Below are positions 47,771 through 57,476 of a DNA stretch of 64,000 nt, in pieces (the first letter of the stretch is position 1; every line of letters starts with the position of its first letter). Below the pieces are notes generated by a model. It worked only from the letters and a program-made list of their open reading frames with translations. It ran no database searches and had not been told where the DNA came from. The translations under genes and the position numbers were made by a program. Source of the stretch: Paenibacillus silagei (GTDB lineage Bacteria > Bacillota > Bacilli > Paenibacillales > Paenibacillaceae); the NCBI RefSeq assembly GCF_017874735.1, contig NZ_JAGGLV010000004.1:186001-250000 (forward strand), read 5' to 3'.

Positions 47771-49774
47771 TTATTTAATAATCATAACGCCCCAAGCACC
47801 AAGCGTAAGTTCCTCATCCTGTGCCACCGGATTGCCGGACAGCAGTTCCGTTCCGGCTTCGTACGGATATTTGAAGCTGAGCGGCTGGGCTGAGTAGTTG
47901 TAGTAGTAACGGATAGTATGGCCCTGGCGGTTCACGCCGGACTTCACGATGAGCGGGAACATCAGCTGCTGGTCCGCTCCCCATAACCCGGCTAACTGGA
48001 GCGTATCGCGCAGGATCTCCGCAAGTGCGGCAGGTCCGGTCATACAACCGATGTAGGTGGCTGTTCCTTCGCCGAAGGTATTTCGGGTGACGGCAGCATA
48101 TTCGCCCCACTGGGGATGATCGTAGCTGGCCAGCACCTCCGCTGAACCGGGAACAATCATCTCCATCCAGGTGCGGACGGTGTGAACGCCTGCTGCGGCT
48201 CCCTCAGGGAACAGCTTGCCGGTAAGTCCCGTAACCTCATTCGGCGTGGCAAAATGACTGTAAGCAATCCCGCAGGCCTCATGTATGATCCCTGGCTGTG
48301 CCGTATGACGAACCTTCACCTGTTCATCGGTGAATCCGCTCTTGAAGGAATAGACTACATGGCCGCCGCTGTGAACGTAGTCATTCAATTGCTGAAGCGC
48401 CTCATCCGAGACAGCGTATAACGCAGGAACCACAACCAGCTCATACTCGCTGAGGCGAGGGCTGCCCGGCTGGATGAAATCGCAGGCGATGTTCATTTTA
48501 TAGAGCTCATCGTACATCCAGCGGACCACATCATTATAGATCAATCCTCCCGGCAGCTTGAACCATTCGATCGCTGACAGCGCTTCATTGCTGACCATAA
48601 CGGCCACCTTACTGGTCTTCTTCAGTCCGATCAACTGGTCGCTTAACCGCTTGAAGTCCGCGCCGATAGTCATAGCTTCCTTATACACCGGGTTAGGCAG
48701 GAAGTCATGGCTGAGCAGCCCCTTCCAGTAGGTCTCGAAGGAGTTATGAATCGAATGCCAATGCCAGTAAGCGACCATCGAAGCCCCTGAGCCCAGATGG
48801 CTGAATGCCAGCTGCCGCAGCTGTCCCGGATATGGCGTCCACTCCGGGAACGCTTGCGCCTGCGTCTCCAGCACGAAGTAATTATCCTGCTTCAGCGAGC
48901 GGATCAGATCTCCCCCGAAGGCAATCTCTGCACCTGTGAGCTGGTCCTGGGACGGGTGATAAATATCTGTACCGGCAATGTCAAAAGGCTGCGAAGCCGC
49001 AAAGTGGTCTACCGAAGGCTGAACACCGAAGGAATAGCCCCGCCACTCGAAATCGAAGTTATGCGTGGTGAACTGCCCCGGCTGCTTATACTCATTCACA
49101 ATTCCGACCTGCCACGCCAGGAACTCATTCACCAGCCCCCGCTGAAACCGGGCGAATTCCGCCCCCAGGCTGCCGTTAATCGTCCCCACCATGGACGGGA
49201 AGTCCTCCCAGCTGTCGATCCGGTTGCTCCAGTAATCCAGACCAAACTGGTGGTTGATGGCTTCGAGCGTCCCGTAGGTCTCCCTCATGTATTTGACGAA
49301 TCTAAGCTGGACGTTCGGTCCGGCTGTCTCATAATGCTTGGTCTCATTATCGATCTGGTAGCCGATCACCGCCGGATGCTTATGTACCACAGCCATCAGC
49401 TTGCGGATGATCCGCTCCGAGTAGAACAGATACGCCGGACTGGTGATATCCATAATCTGTCTGGCACCATATTTGCCTTCCCCGTTCACGGTGACCGCCA
49501 GCACCTCCGGGTGCTCCTTGACCATCCAGGCCGGAACCGCATAGGTAGGTGTTCCTACAATGACATGAATTCCGGCCTCATGCATCGCATCCAGCACTCT
49601 ACGTACAGAGGAGAAGTCGAATACCCCATTCTGCGGCTCATGTGTGCTCCAGGTCGATTCGGCAATCCGGACGGTATTAATGCCCGCATCCTTCATCATT
49701 TGGATGTCCTGCGCAAGACGGACATAAGGCATGTATTCATCATAATAAGCAACGCCATATAACAAGTGATCCAT
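47771..49774 (-). CDS. GH42 beta-galactosidase
   Basis: The 667-residue intracellular enzyme has the length and three-domain plan of GH42: TIM barrel, trimerisation domain and C-terminal beta-domain. The start reads LLYGVAYYDEYMP. The acid/base Glu is in GYQIDNETKHY, and the nucleophile Glu is in FVLETQAQAFPEW. It releases galactose from beta-galactosides or galacto-oligosaccharides. AGGAGG precedes the ATG. It follows the second permease gene by 120 bp and precedes GH30, so it probably hydrolyses sugars brought in by that transporter. Arabino-galactan or lactose-type substrates are possible. Confidence 0.92.
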   Translation of the reverse strand: MDHLLYGVAYYDEYMPYVRLAQDIQMMKDAGINTVRIAESTWSTHEPQNGVFDFSSVRRVLDAMHEAGIHVIVGTPTYAVPAWMVKEHPEVLAVTVNGEGKYGARQIMDITSPAYLFYSERIIRKLMAVVHKHPAVIGYQIDNETKHYETAGPNVQLRFVKYMRETYGTLEAINHQFGLDYWSNRIDSWEDFPSMVGTINGSLGAEFARFQRGLVNEFLAWQVGIVNEYKQPGQFTTHNFDFEWRGYSFGVQPSVDHFAASQPFDIAGTDIYHPSQDQLTGAEIAFGGDLIRSLKQDNYFVLETQAQAFPEWTPYPGQLRQLAFSHLGSGASMVAYWHWHSIHNSFETYWKGLLSHDFLPNPVYKEAMTIGADFKRLSDQLIGLKKTSKVAVMVSNEALSAIEWFKLPGGLIYNDVVRWMYDELYKMNIACDFIQPGSPRLSEYELVVVPALYAVSDEALQQLNDYVHSGGHVVYSFKSGFTDEQVKVRHTAQPGIIHEACGIAYSHFATPNEVTGLTGKLFPEGAAAGVHTVRTWMEMIVPGSAEVLASYDHPQWGEYAAVTRNTFGEGTATYIGCMTGPAALAEILRDTLQLAGLWGADQQLMFPLIVKSGVNRQGHTIRYYYNYSAQPLSFKYPYEAGTELLSGNPVAQDEELTLGAWGVMIIK

Positions 49775-49790
49775 TATAGTCCTCCTGAAA

Positions 49791-49880
49791 GTTTTGATAG
49801 CATATACATCCTGAATTCTCTTCGCAAAACTGGCTTCAGAAGCATACGCTTAGAGTTTTGATAGCATACGCTTAGAGTTT
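49791..49880 (-). repeat. short direct repeats between permease and GH42 genes
   Basis: AGCATACGCTTAGAGTTT occurs at 49841-49858 and 49863-49880, 22 bp apart. GTTTTGATAGCATA occurs at 49791-49804 and 49855-49868. No terminator or promoter was evident; they may be a processing or regulatory site within the operon. Confidence 0.6.
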
Positions 49881-49894
49881 GGTCCGCTTTAAGA

Positions 49895-50719
49895 TCAGCC
49901 TTTTACCGCGCCCGCTGTCACGCCCTTGGTAATCTGTTCGTTGAAGATGGCGTAGATGACAATGGCAGGGATCGAGGTCAGCACCATGACCGCAAATTGT
50001 GAGCCGTAGTCTGAGGAATACTGGCCGGCGAAGTTCATAACCGAGAACGGCAGCGTCTTCAGCGCATCCTTACTCAGGAAGGTTGATGCCATAATGAATT
50101 CATTCCAGCAGTTCAGGAATGTTGTGACGATGACCGTAACCAGTGCAGGCGCGGTAAGCGGTGCAATGATCTGGAAGACAATCCGGTAAATATTCGCGCC
50201 GTCTACCACAGCGGACTCTTCCATTGCTCTAGGAATGCTGCGCATGAAGCCGGTCAGGATGAAGGTTCCCAGCGGTACAGACACTGCGGTGTATGGCAGG
50301 ATCAGCCCGAGATAGGAATTCGTCAAGCCCAGCGCCTTGAAGATGGCAAAGTTAGGCAACAGGGTCGCATGAATCGGAATCATAATCCCCAGCAGGATAA
50401 TGGTGAAGAAGACTGAGCGCAGCTTCCACTGCATCCGGGTAAAGGCATAGCCGAGCGTAAGGGACAGAATCACCGTTAACAGGATGGTCACTGAGGTCAC
50501 GAAGGCGCTGTTAATGAAGTAGCGCAGGAATTTGCCGTCCACCCAGGCATTGATATAATTCTGCCACTGGGGATCGCTCGGCCATTTCAGGACGCTGGAG
50601 GAGTAGAATTCATTGCTGCTGAGGAATGAGAAATCTACCAGCCAGATGAGCGGGAATAGCTGAACCAGGGCGACGATCAGGAAGAACACCCATAGTATGG
50701 TTTTTGTGCTTTTTGTCAT
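49895..50719 (-). CDS. carbohydrate ABC permease, MalG-like
   Basis: The 274-residue membrane protein has about six spans (ILWVFFLIVALVQLFPLIWL first) and the EAA loop MEESAVVDGANIYRIVFQII near 190-210. The end FNEQITKGVTAGAVKG is typical of MalG-type permeases. It is the second permease of the operon, 12 nt after the MalF-like gene. It probably imports galactose- or glucose-containing oligosaccharides for GH42 and GH30. Confidence 0.93.
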   Translation of the reverse strand: MTKSTKTILWVFFLIVALVQLFPLIWLVDFSFLSSNEFYSSSVLKWPSDPQWQNYINAWVDGKFLRYFINSAFVTSVTILLTVILSLTLGYAFTRMQWKLRSVFFTIILLGIMIPIHATLLPNFAIFKALGLTNSYLGLILPYTAVSVPLGTFILTGFMRSIPRAMEESAVVDGANIYRIVFQIIAPLTAPALVTVIVTTFLNCWNEFIMASTFLSKDALKTLPFSVMNFAGQYSSDYGSQFAVMVLTSIPAIVIYAIFNEQITKGVTAGAVKG

Positions 50720-50731
50720 GGTGATTCCTCC

Positions 50732-51622
50732 TTAGAATTCCGTCGCATCACTGCGGGTCAGTTTGTTGCTGAGATAGGTGGCAAGCAGGCAGACAATAAT
50801 GAACAGAATCGAGATGGCGTTGGCATAACCATATTGGCTGGCCGAGAACGCCTTGTTATAGAGATACACGGCCAGGAATTGGGTGGAATCGCCGGGACCG
50901 CCGTTAGTGGTCAGGAACACGGTCTCCATCTGTTTCAAGGCGGTAATCATAGCCAAAGTAATCTGCACCGTAATAACCGGTGACAGCAGCGGAACGGTAA
51001 TCCGCCAGTGCAATCGGAAGCCGGAGGCTCCGTCCAGTGAAGCGGCTTCATACATATCATCGGGAATGCCTTTGAGTCCTGCATAATAGAACAGCAATCC
51101 CCAGCCGAAGCCGGCCCAGATCAGGATGAATAACATGGAGACGAGCGCAGTGCTGCCGTCCCCCAGCCAAGCATGCTTAAGGAAGCCGAGTCCCAGGGAA
51201 TCCAGCATTTTGTTGAAGGCGCCGAAGGTCGGGTCAAGCAGGGATAACCACATTTTGGAGATAACGACTACAGAAATGACACATGGGATGAAGAAAATCG
51301 TTCTGAACCACTTCTCTGCCTTACCGCCCAGGCGGTCCAGCATAATGGCAAAAAAGATGGCAATCGGATGTTGGATCAGGATAAAGCCCAAACCGAGCAG
51401 TACGGCATTTCTAAGTGCCAGCCAGAACCTGGAATCGTGAAACAGCAGCTCTGTATAGTTGGCGAATCCGATGAATGCCGAGGGTGTTCCCGGAGACAAA
51501 GTGTCTCTGAACGAGTAATATGCGCTGAGCACAATTGGCACAAGAAAGGTCAGGGCGAACAGGAGAATCCCCGGAAAGACGAACAGAAAGATTGCCATTT
51601 TGTTGTTAAATACTTTTTGCAT
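50732..51622 (-). CDS. carbohydrate ABC permease, MalF-like
   Basis: The 296-residue membrane protein shows about six spans (IFLFVFPGILLFALTFLVPI first) and the EAA loop MYEAASLDGASGFRLHWRIT near 185-205. It lies between the binding protein and MalG-like genes on the minus strand. No ATP-binding subunit is present, so a general MsmX-like ATPase elsewhere is likely used. Confidence 0.93.
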   Translation of the reverse strand: MQKVFNNKMAIFLFVFPGILLFALTFLVPIVLSAYYSFRDTLSPGTPSAFIGFANYTELLFHDSRFWLALRNAVLLGLGFILIQHPIAIFFAIMLDRLGGKAEKWFRTIFFIPCVISVVVISKMWLSLLDPTFGAFNKMLDSLGLGFLKHAWLGDGSTALVSMLFILIWAGFGWGLLFYYAGLKGIPDDMYEAASLDGASGFRLHWRITVPLLSPVITVQITLAMITALKQMETVFLTTNGGPGDSTQFLAVYLYNKAFSASQYGYANAISILFIIVCLLATYLSNKLTRSDATEF

Positions 51623-51707
51623 GGAACTCCAACTCCATCCTTAAGATTAGAGAGGGGCAAGAATGCTTCCCGCCCCGTCTCCTTTCATTCTCTATAGTGG
51701 TGATCTG

Positions 51708-53060
51708 TTATTGTGTTTCCGCAGCCTTTTGAAGATCGGCCAGCAACTGTTCAGGTGTTGACCCGCCAGCGAAGAACTTGCCGAAGGCATTCTGTGCATC
51801 ATCCTTGAACTTAGGTGTACCGGAGTCAAGGGCGATAGAACCCGCTGTGCTGGTAGCCCCGGTCAGAACTTCAGTCAGTTGCTTCTGCAGCTCGCTCTCT
51901 TTGCCGGTAAGCTCATATTTCTGTGCCGGTACAGCCGCTCCGGTATCCCATACAATCTTGGCCCATTGATCGGCAGACATCATATAATCGAAGAACTTCT
52001 TGGCTTCTTCAGGATGCTTCGAGCTGCTCACCAGTGAATATCCTCCGCCGTTCCAGGCCAAAAGATCGGTGTCCTTGCCTTTGCCGCCTTCGACAACCGG
52101 GAATTTCAGTACATTCACATTGTTGCGGAAGTCTTCCGGCAGCTTGTCATTCGTTGCCATCCCTGCTTCCCAGGAGCCCATATACCACATAGCAGCCCGG
52201 CCTTGCGTGAACAGGTTCTGGGAAGCGCCGTAGTCCGCTGTCATGAACGATTCCTGAAACAGCTTGGTGTCTCTGGCCTGGGCCAGCAGCTCAGCAGCTT
52301 TGGTGAAATTCTCATCGCCAGTGAAATTCTTCTTCTTCGCTACCGCATCCAGCATCAGGTTCTGATCGCCGGTGAGGCGTACGACAAGATCCTGGAAGAA
52401 GGCCGCAAAGCTCCACAGGTCCTTACCGTTCATCGACATCGGCTCAATGCCTTTGGCGCGGAACTGCTTGCCCGCTTCCAGCAGCTCGGCATAGGTGGTA
52501 GGAATCTTGATGCCGTTGTCATCGAACAGCTTTTTGTTATAATAGATCACTTCATAGTCACTGTTGCGGGGCAAGCCGTAGAGCTTGTCGTTAAAGGTGA
52601 ATGATTTGTAGACGCCCGGCAGGAATTTGTAGGTGTCCCCTTCGTATTCTGCAGGGTTCAGCTCTTTCACATAGCCGGCTTGTACCAGCGTATTCAGCTC
52701 TGCTCCGCCGTGAACCATGGTCACATCCAGCGCTTCGTTGGAGGCCATGTACGCCTTCAGCTTGTTTTTGAACGGCTCCTCGGCGAGGGTCTCGATATCG
52801 ATCTTGACATTGGGGTTCGCTTTGATATAGTTGTCGATTACCATTTGCTCTGCCAGCCCCTGGCCGGATTTACGGTCAGGAAGGTTCGAGAACAGCCGCA
52901 GCGTTACTTCCTTGTCCGCAGAGCCGGTTGTACCGCCGTTCGTGCTGCTGCCTGCATTATTGTTCTTGTCATTGCCGCCTCCGCATGCGCTAAGCACCGA
53001 GACTGCCGCAAGGGCCGTAACCAGCAGTATATTACGTGTGGATTTTGAATTCATAACCAT
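51708..53060 (-). CDS. extracellular sugar-binding lipoprotein
   Basis: The 450-residue lipoprotein is a MalE/UgpB-type binding protein. The signal peptide ends LSAC (Cys26) and is followed by a Gly/Asn/Ser linker; the mature domain starts EVTLRLFSNLPDRKSGQG. AGGGGG is 7 nt before the ATG at 53060. It heads the operon with two permeases, GH42 and GH30, and diverges from the second YesMN pair, which probably activates it. Confidence 0.93.
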   Translation of the reverse strand: MVMNSKSTRNILLVTALAAVSVLSACGGGNDKNNNAGSSTNGGTTGSADKEVTLRLFSNLPDRKSGQGLAEQMVIDNYIKANPNVKIDIETLAEEPFKNKLKAYMASNEALDVTMVHGGAELNTLVQAGYVKELNPAEYEGDTYKFLPGVYKSFTFNDKLYGLPRNSDYEVIYYNKKLFDDNGIKIPTTYAELLEAGKQFRAKGIEPMSMNGKDLWSFAAFFQDLVVRLTGDQNLMLDAVAKKKNFTGDENFTKAAELLAQARDTKLFQESFMTADYGASQNLFTQGRAAMWYMGSWEAGMATNDKLPEDFRNNVNVLKFPVVEGGKGKDTDLLAWNGGGYSLVSSSKHPEEAKKFFDYMMSADQWAKIVWDTGAAVPAQKYELTGKESELQKQLTEVLTGATSTAGSIALDSGTPKFKDDAQNAFGKFFAGGSTPEQLLADLQKAAETQ

Positions 53061-53251
53061 GTCATTTCCCCCTAATTGTTATTGATCGTGGGTTGCTTTC
53101 TTTGTTTCTGAACACATCGTACCAGAGCACTAGAGTCAGGGTCAGTAGAGAAAAAGAGAGTAATGTTGAAAATTGTCGACTTCGCTTGTCAGCTCCCTTG
53201 TGTATATTCGGCATTACGCATAAGATAAAAATCAAAAAGGTTAGTGATCCT

Positions 53252-55054
53252 GTGCTGCGCTACTACTTGAATATGAACCTGCGATACAAGATAACGATTC
53301 TGATCTTCCTGCTGATCACCGGGGTGGCCTGCACACTGGGCGCATACTCCTATAAGATCTCCAAGCAGCAGATTATCAATAAGGTGAGCAATTCCAACCA
53401 GAGTGTGCTCAAGCAGATCGACAGTAATCTCGCCCGTATGCAAAAGACGTTAGCCGACTGGGTCACGGTATTCAGCCTCGCTCCAGTCGTTCAGGACACT
53501 CTGAGGAGCAATACCCCGGATTCGGCGAAGATCGAGAACCAGCTCTATAACGGACCCACCGCGTCGATCATGAACCAGATGCTGGTGACCGGAAGCTTCG
53601 ACTATCTGGCTCTGTACGGCAGCTTGTCCGAGCCGCTGTTTCAGGTTGCCACCGATGACAGCAGCGGTGCGTATAGTTTGAGCAAAATTACCTCAAATGA
53701 TACTTATAAACAGACCGTCGCCTTAAACGGTGCCTCCTACTGGTTCCCGCTGACAGAAGAGAACAATGTATTCATTCAGAGTAACCGTAATGACAAGCTC
53801 GGCATGACCCGGATTATCCGCGATATTGTGAACGGGAACCGGATCGGCTTTGTGTTCGTCGGCATTAATCTGGAGACCATCCGCAGAACCTATCTGACGA
53901 ATCTGTATGACAAGGATCACGGCATCCTCATTCTGAGTGAACGGGGCACGCAGCTGCTGTCGGCAGGCAAAGAGACCTATAGTCCCGAAGCTATAGACTT
54001 TGTGATGAAGCAGGCCAAGGCCGGCATTCTCTCCGGCAACACCATCGTCAGCCTGGAGGGCAAGGATACGCTGCTGAATTACAACATCAACGAGGATGGC
54101 TGGATCACCCTGTACAGTGTTCCGCTCCGTTCGTTGACCCAGGAGCTTAATTCCATCAAATCAGCAGTGCTCGTGATGGTATTAGCCAGCCTGGTGCTTA
54201 GTATTCCTCTGCTGATGTTCTTCTCCTCCTTCCTGACAGCGCCGATCAAGACGCTGCTGCTGTCGATGCGGCGCTTCCAGAACGGGCAGTTCGAGGAGAA
54301 GGTGGAGATCAAATATTGGGATGAGATCGGCCAGCTGAGCCGGGGCTACAATAATATGGTCGGCAACATCAAGGCGCTCGTGGACGATGCCTATCTGCTG
54401 AAGCTGAAGGAGCAGGAAGCGGAGCTGAAGGCGCTGCAATCGCAGATCAACCCCCATTTTCTGTACAATATGCTCGACACGATCTTCTGGGAGGCGGAGG
54501 CGGCAGGGCAGGACAAGATCAGCGAGATGGTAATCAACCTCTCCCGGCTGTTCCGGTTAAGTCTGAACCAGGGCAAGAGCTTCACCAGCGTAGCCAAGGA
54601 AAAAGAGCTGATTGAGCTGTATCTGTCGCTCCAGAAGATGCGGTTCCAGGAATCGCTCGAGTATGTGATCGACATTCCTGAGGAGCTCTACGCCTATGTC
54701 ATCCTGAAACTCAGCCTGCAGCCGTTCATTGAGAACGCGCTGATCCACGGCATTGAACGCAAGCGCGGCGGCGGACGGGTAAGCATCAGCGGACAACGCC
54801 GCGGAGAGAAGCTGATCTTCGTGATTGAGGATAACGGGAGCGGCATGAGCGAGGAGACGCTGCAAAAGATTCTCAGCATGCCTGATGAGACGGATGTCTA
54901 CACGGCCCGGGATGTCGGTGGCTATGCGGTGCAGAATGTCCAGGCACGGCTGAAGCATTTTTATAAAGGTGACTATGCCTTGAACTATTCCAGTGTCCCC
55001 GGAGAAGGCACGCGGGTGGAGATCGTAGTTCCGGTGATTGTAACTGACATGTAA
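53252..55054 (+). CDS. YesM-type sensor histidine kinase
   Basis: The kinase of about 600 residues has a first membrane span (ITILIFLLITGVACTLGAYS), an extracellular sensing part, a second span near 310-330 and HAMP. The His kinase domain carries the phospho-acceptor in NPHFLYNMLDTIFWEA and the ATPase motif PFIENALIHGIE with EDNGSGMSE. The start is uncertain: GTG at 53252 has AAAAAGG 11 nt upstream and ATG at 53273 is the alternative. Longer frames reach into the shared promoter. It diverges from the sugar-binding gene, which it likely controls through the response regulator downstream. Confidence 0.9.
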   Translation: MLRYYLNMNLRYKITILIFLLITGVACTLGAYSYKISKQQIINKVSNSNQSVLKQIDSNLARMQKTLADWVTVFSLAPVVQDTLRSNTPDSAKIENQLYNGPTASIMNQMLVTGSFDYLALYGSLSEPLFQVATDDSSGAYSLSKITSNDTYKQTVALNGASYWFPLTEENNVFIQSNRNDKLGMTRIIRDIVNGNRIGFVFVGINLETIRRTYLTNLYDKDHGILILSERGTQLLSAGKETYSPEAIDFVMKQAKAGILSGNTIVSLEGKDTLLNYNINEDGWITLYSVPLRSLTQELNSIKSAVLVMVLASLVLSIPLLMFFSSFLTAPIKTLLLSMRRFQNGQFEEKVEIKYWDEIGQLSRGYNNMVGNIKALVDDAYLLKLKEQEAELKALQSQINPHFLYNMLDTIFWEAEAAGQDKISEMVINLSRLFRLSLNQGKSFTSVAKEKELIELYLSLQKMRFQESLEYVIDIPEELYAYVILKLSLQPFIENALIHGIERKRGGGRVSISGQRRGEKLIFVIEDNGSGMSEETLQKILSMPDETDVYTARDVGGYAVQNVQARLKHFYKGDYALNYSSVPGEGTRVEIVVPVIVTDM

Positions 55055-55111
55055 GAATAGACGAAGCCAGAGCGAATAAATAATACGAATACAGATTGGA
55101 GGGGATGTCCC

Positions 55112-56710
55112 TTGTATAATATGATTATTGTGGATGATGAGGAGCGGGCGCGGGTAGGCATAAAGACCCTGATTGACTGGCATTCGCACGGCATCCATAT
55201 TGCAGGCGAAGCCAGAGACGGTCTTGAGGCACTTGAACTCCTGGATAGCTATGCCGTCGATATCATGCTAACAGATATCCGGATGCCGCAAATGGACGGC
55301 CTGGAGTTAATCAAGGTTGTCTCCGAGAAATACCCCAGCGTCAAATCGGTCATTATGAGCGGATACGATGATTTCGCCTATGCCCAGCAAGCCATAAGAT
55401 CCGGGGTCAGCAACTATCTGCTGAAGCCGAGCCGCCGGCAGGAGATTCTGAGCACGGTTCTGGCCATCACGGAGCAGATTCAATCGGAGAAGCTGGAGAT
55501 TACCACGCTTGAGCATCTGCGGCAAGGGTTCCGGGAGAGTCTGCCCCTGCTGAAGGAGAAGACGTTAAGCCAGCTCATCCTCACTGAGAGTCCCGCGTAT
55601 TCCCGGCTGCTGGCTAATCTGAAGATGAACCAGCTGGTTTTCCCCTATTTGCTGTACGGCATCATTCTGCTGCGGATTGACAATTTCCAGCTGCTGCATG
55701 AGAAGTATATGCATGAGGATACGGAGCTGCTGAAGTACGGGCTGAAGAATATCTGCGAGGAGTCGCTGCCGGAGGCTGTGCTCTGCGTTGCCTTCGAGCA
55801 TCAGGACGATATTGTGCTAATTCTCAATATGGACGAGCTGCCGGATCAGGAGGAATTAAGCGGTTATATCCGGATTATTCAGGAGAATATCGCCAGCTTC
55901 CTGAAGTTCACCGTGTCCGCCGGGATCGGAAGTATTGACAAGAATATTGAGCATCTGCGCCACTCCTTCGTGGAGGCTTGCCAGGCCCTGAATACAACCA
56001 ACTACACCGGCATCGCAAAAATCGTGGAGTACAGCGGCGAATTCGATGCCGAGTCCTCTCAATCCTCCTATCCCCTGCATGAGGAGCAGGAGGTGCTGAA
56101 GGCGGTACGCGGCGGCTCTTCCGGGGATATTGCCGATAAGCTGACGCTGTTCAATGTTGCCCTGCAGCCCGAGACGGTGTCCAGGGACCAGGTGATCAAG
56201 TCGAGCTTCGCGCTGTTCTTCGCGCTCTATAAATTATGCATCGAGAACAATGTCAACGTGAACAAGGTGTTCGGGCAGAATCTGACCGAGCTGATCCATG
56301 TCCTGTCCCGCTCCAGTCTGGATAATCTGTTTCAGTCTCTGCTGGAGACGGCCCAGCGGGTCAGTGAGCATCTGACGTCCAAGAAGAACAGCAACAAGCT
56401 GCTCGAAGCGGCCAAGAGCTATATCGGCGAGCACTTCATGAAGGATATTAACCGCGAGATCGTCGCCAGGGAGATCTATATCACCCCCGGTTATTTAAGC
56501 CTGCTGTTCAAGCAGCAGCTTAAGATCAGCTTCATCGATTATCTGCATAAGGTCCGCATCGAGCATGCCTGCCAGCTATTCAAAGATCCCGGAATGCGGA
56601 TCGAGGATATCGCGCTGCAGTCCGGGTATAATGATACGAAATATTTCTATCAGGTGTTCAAAAAGTATAAAGGACTCACGCCCAATCAGTTCCGCAGTAA
56701 TACGGAATAA
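55112..56710 (+). CDS. YesN-type AraC response regulator
   Basis: The 532-residue protein has a receiver domain (MIIVDDEERARVGI, Asp in MLTDIRMPQMDG near residue 56, later LLKPSRRQEI). A middle region follows, then an AraC-type helix-turn-helix (NREIVAREIYITPGYLSLLF and ALQSGYNDTKYFYQVFKKYK). TTG at 55112 is used, 9 nt after GGAGG; an ATG three codons later is possible. It forms the pair with the upstream kinase and likely activates the divergent binding protein-permease-GH42-GH30 operon. Confidence 0.92.
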   Translation: MYNMIIVDDEERARVGIKTLIDWHSHGIHIAGEARDGLEALELLDSYAVDIMLTDIRMPQMDGLELIKVVSEKYPSVKSVIMSGYDDFAYAQQAIRSGVSNYLLKPSRRQEILSTVLAITEQIQSEKLEITTLEHLRQGFRESLPLLKEKTLSQLILTESPAYSRLLANLKMNQLVFPYLLYGIILLRIDNFQLLHEKYMHEDTELLKYGLKNICEESLPEAVLCVAFEHQDDIVLILNMDELPDQEELSGYIRIIQENIASFLKFTVSAGIGSIDKNIEHLRHSFVEACQALNTTNYTGIAKIVEYSGEFDAESSQSSYPLHEEQEVLKAVRGGSSGDIADKLTLFNVALQPETVSRDQVIKSSFALFFALYKLCIENNVNVNKVFGQNLTELIHVLSRSSLDNLFQSLLETAQRVSEHLTSKKNSNKLLEAAKSYIGEHFMKDINREIVAREIYITPGYLSLLFKQQLKISFIDYLHKVRIEHACQLFKDPGMRIEDIALQSGYNDTKYFYQVFKKYKGLTPNQFRSNTE

Positions 56711-56730
56711 ATGGATATTGTTCATACTGC

Positions 56731-56791
56731 CCGCCCTGCTCCCTGCACCGGATGCTTCATATGCGTGCAGGAGCTTGTGGCGGTTTTTTTG
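56731..56791 (+). terminator. terminator after response regulator
   Basis: CCGCCCTGCTCCCTGCAC pairs imperfectly with GTGCAGGAGCTTGTGGCGG, followed by TTTTTTT. It is 20 bp after the stop. Confidence 0.85.
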
Positions 56792-56882
56792 TGTTGAGGT
56801 TTGTTTGGGATTGGGCTTTATTAAGGTCATAGTCACAATTCCTCTCCCTCATCCGTTGTACTCATTGAAAGGGGGGAGACGA

Positions 56883-57476
56883 TTGGAGAGTAAAACCATA
56901 CACACCATTATAGACAAGGTGCTTGACGGTGCCATCGATGAGTTCGAGCACCTGCTGCTTCATTATCAGAAGCCGATTATTCTCTACTGCTATCATATGC
57001 TTGGCACCTATCCTGAAGCTGAGGACAGCGCGCAGGAGATATTCCTCAAGGCATACCGTTCCTTGTCGTCCTACGATTCCAAGGTGCCTTTTCCAGCCTG
57101 GCTGTACAAGATTGCTTACCACCAGTGCATTGATGTGCTCCGCAGGCGGAAGCTGAACAGGGTGCTGAGCCTCTTCTATGAAGATGAGAAGCAATACCGG
57201 CCGGTGGATCAGCAGATTGAAGCGATATACCCGGATGAGAAGGTCCAGCGCACGATGGCGATGCTGACAGCGGAGGAGCGGAATCTGCTGATTCTGCGCA
57301 GTGTGGAGGAGATGAGCTATCAGGATATCAGTCTGATTCTTCACCAGAGCAGTACACGGCTGCGCAAAAAATATGAACGGAGCACCAAAAAATTCCGCAA
57401 ATACTACGCCGATGCAAAAGGGGATGATCATTATGCTGTCTTACGAAGAAAAGGAATTGAAAGAAATCCTTCTTAA
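56883..57476 (+). CDS. ECF-type RNA polymerase sigma factor
   Basis: The 197-residue protein has sigma region 2 (EDSAQEIFLKAYRSLSSYDS, with FPAWLYKIAYHQCIDVLRRR) and region 4 (LTAEERNLLILRSVEEMSYQ), the layout of extracytoplasmic-function sigma factors. TTG at 56883 is chosen because GGGGGGAG lies 4 nt before it and the longer frame would begin inside the response regulator gene. Its end overlaps the next gene by 44 nt, a putative membrane anti-sigma factor, which is the usual arrangement. The signal it answers is unknown. Confidence 0.88.
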   Translation: MESKTIHTIIDKVLDGAIDEFEHLLLHYQKPIILYCYHMLGTYPEAEDSAQEIFLKAYRSLSSYDSKVPFPAWLYKIAYHQCIDVLRRRKLNRVLSLFYEDEKQYRPVDQQIEAIYPDEKVQRTMAMLTAEERNLLILRSVEEMSYQDISLILHQSSTRLRKKYERSTKKFRKYYADAKGDDHYAVLRRKGIERNPS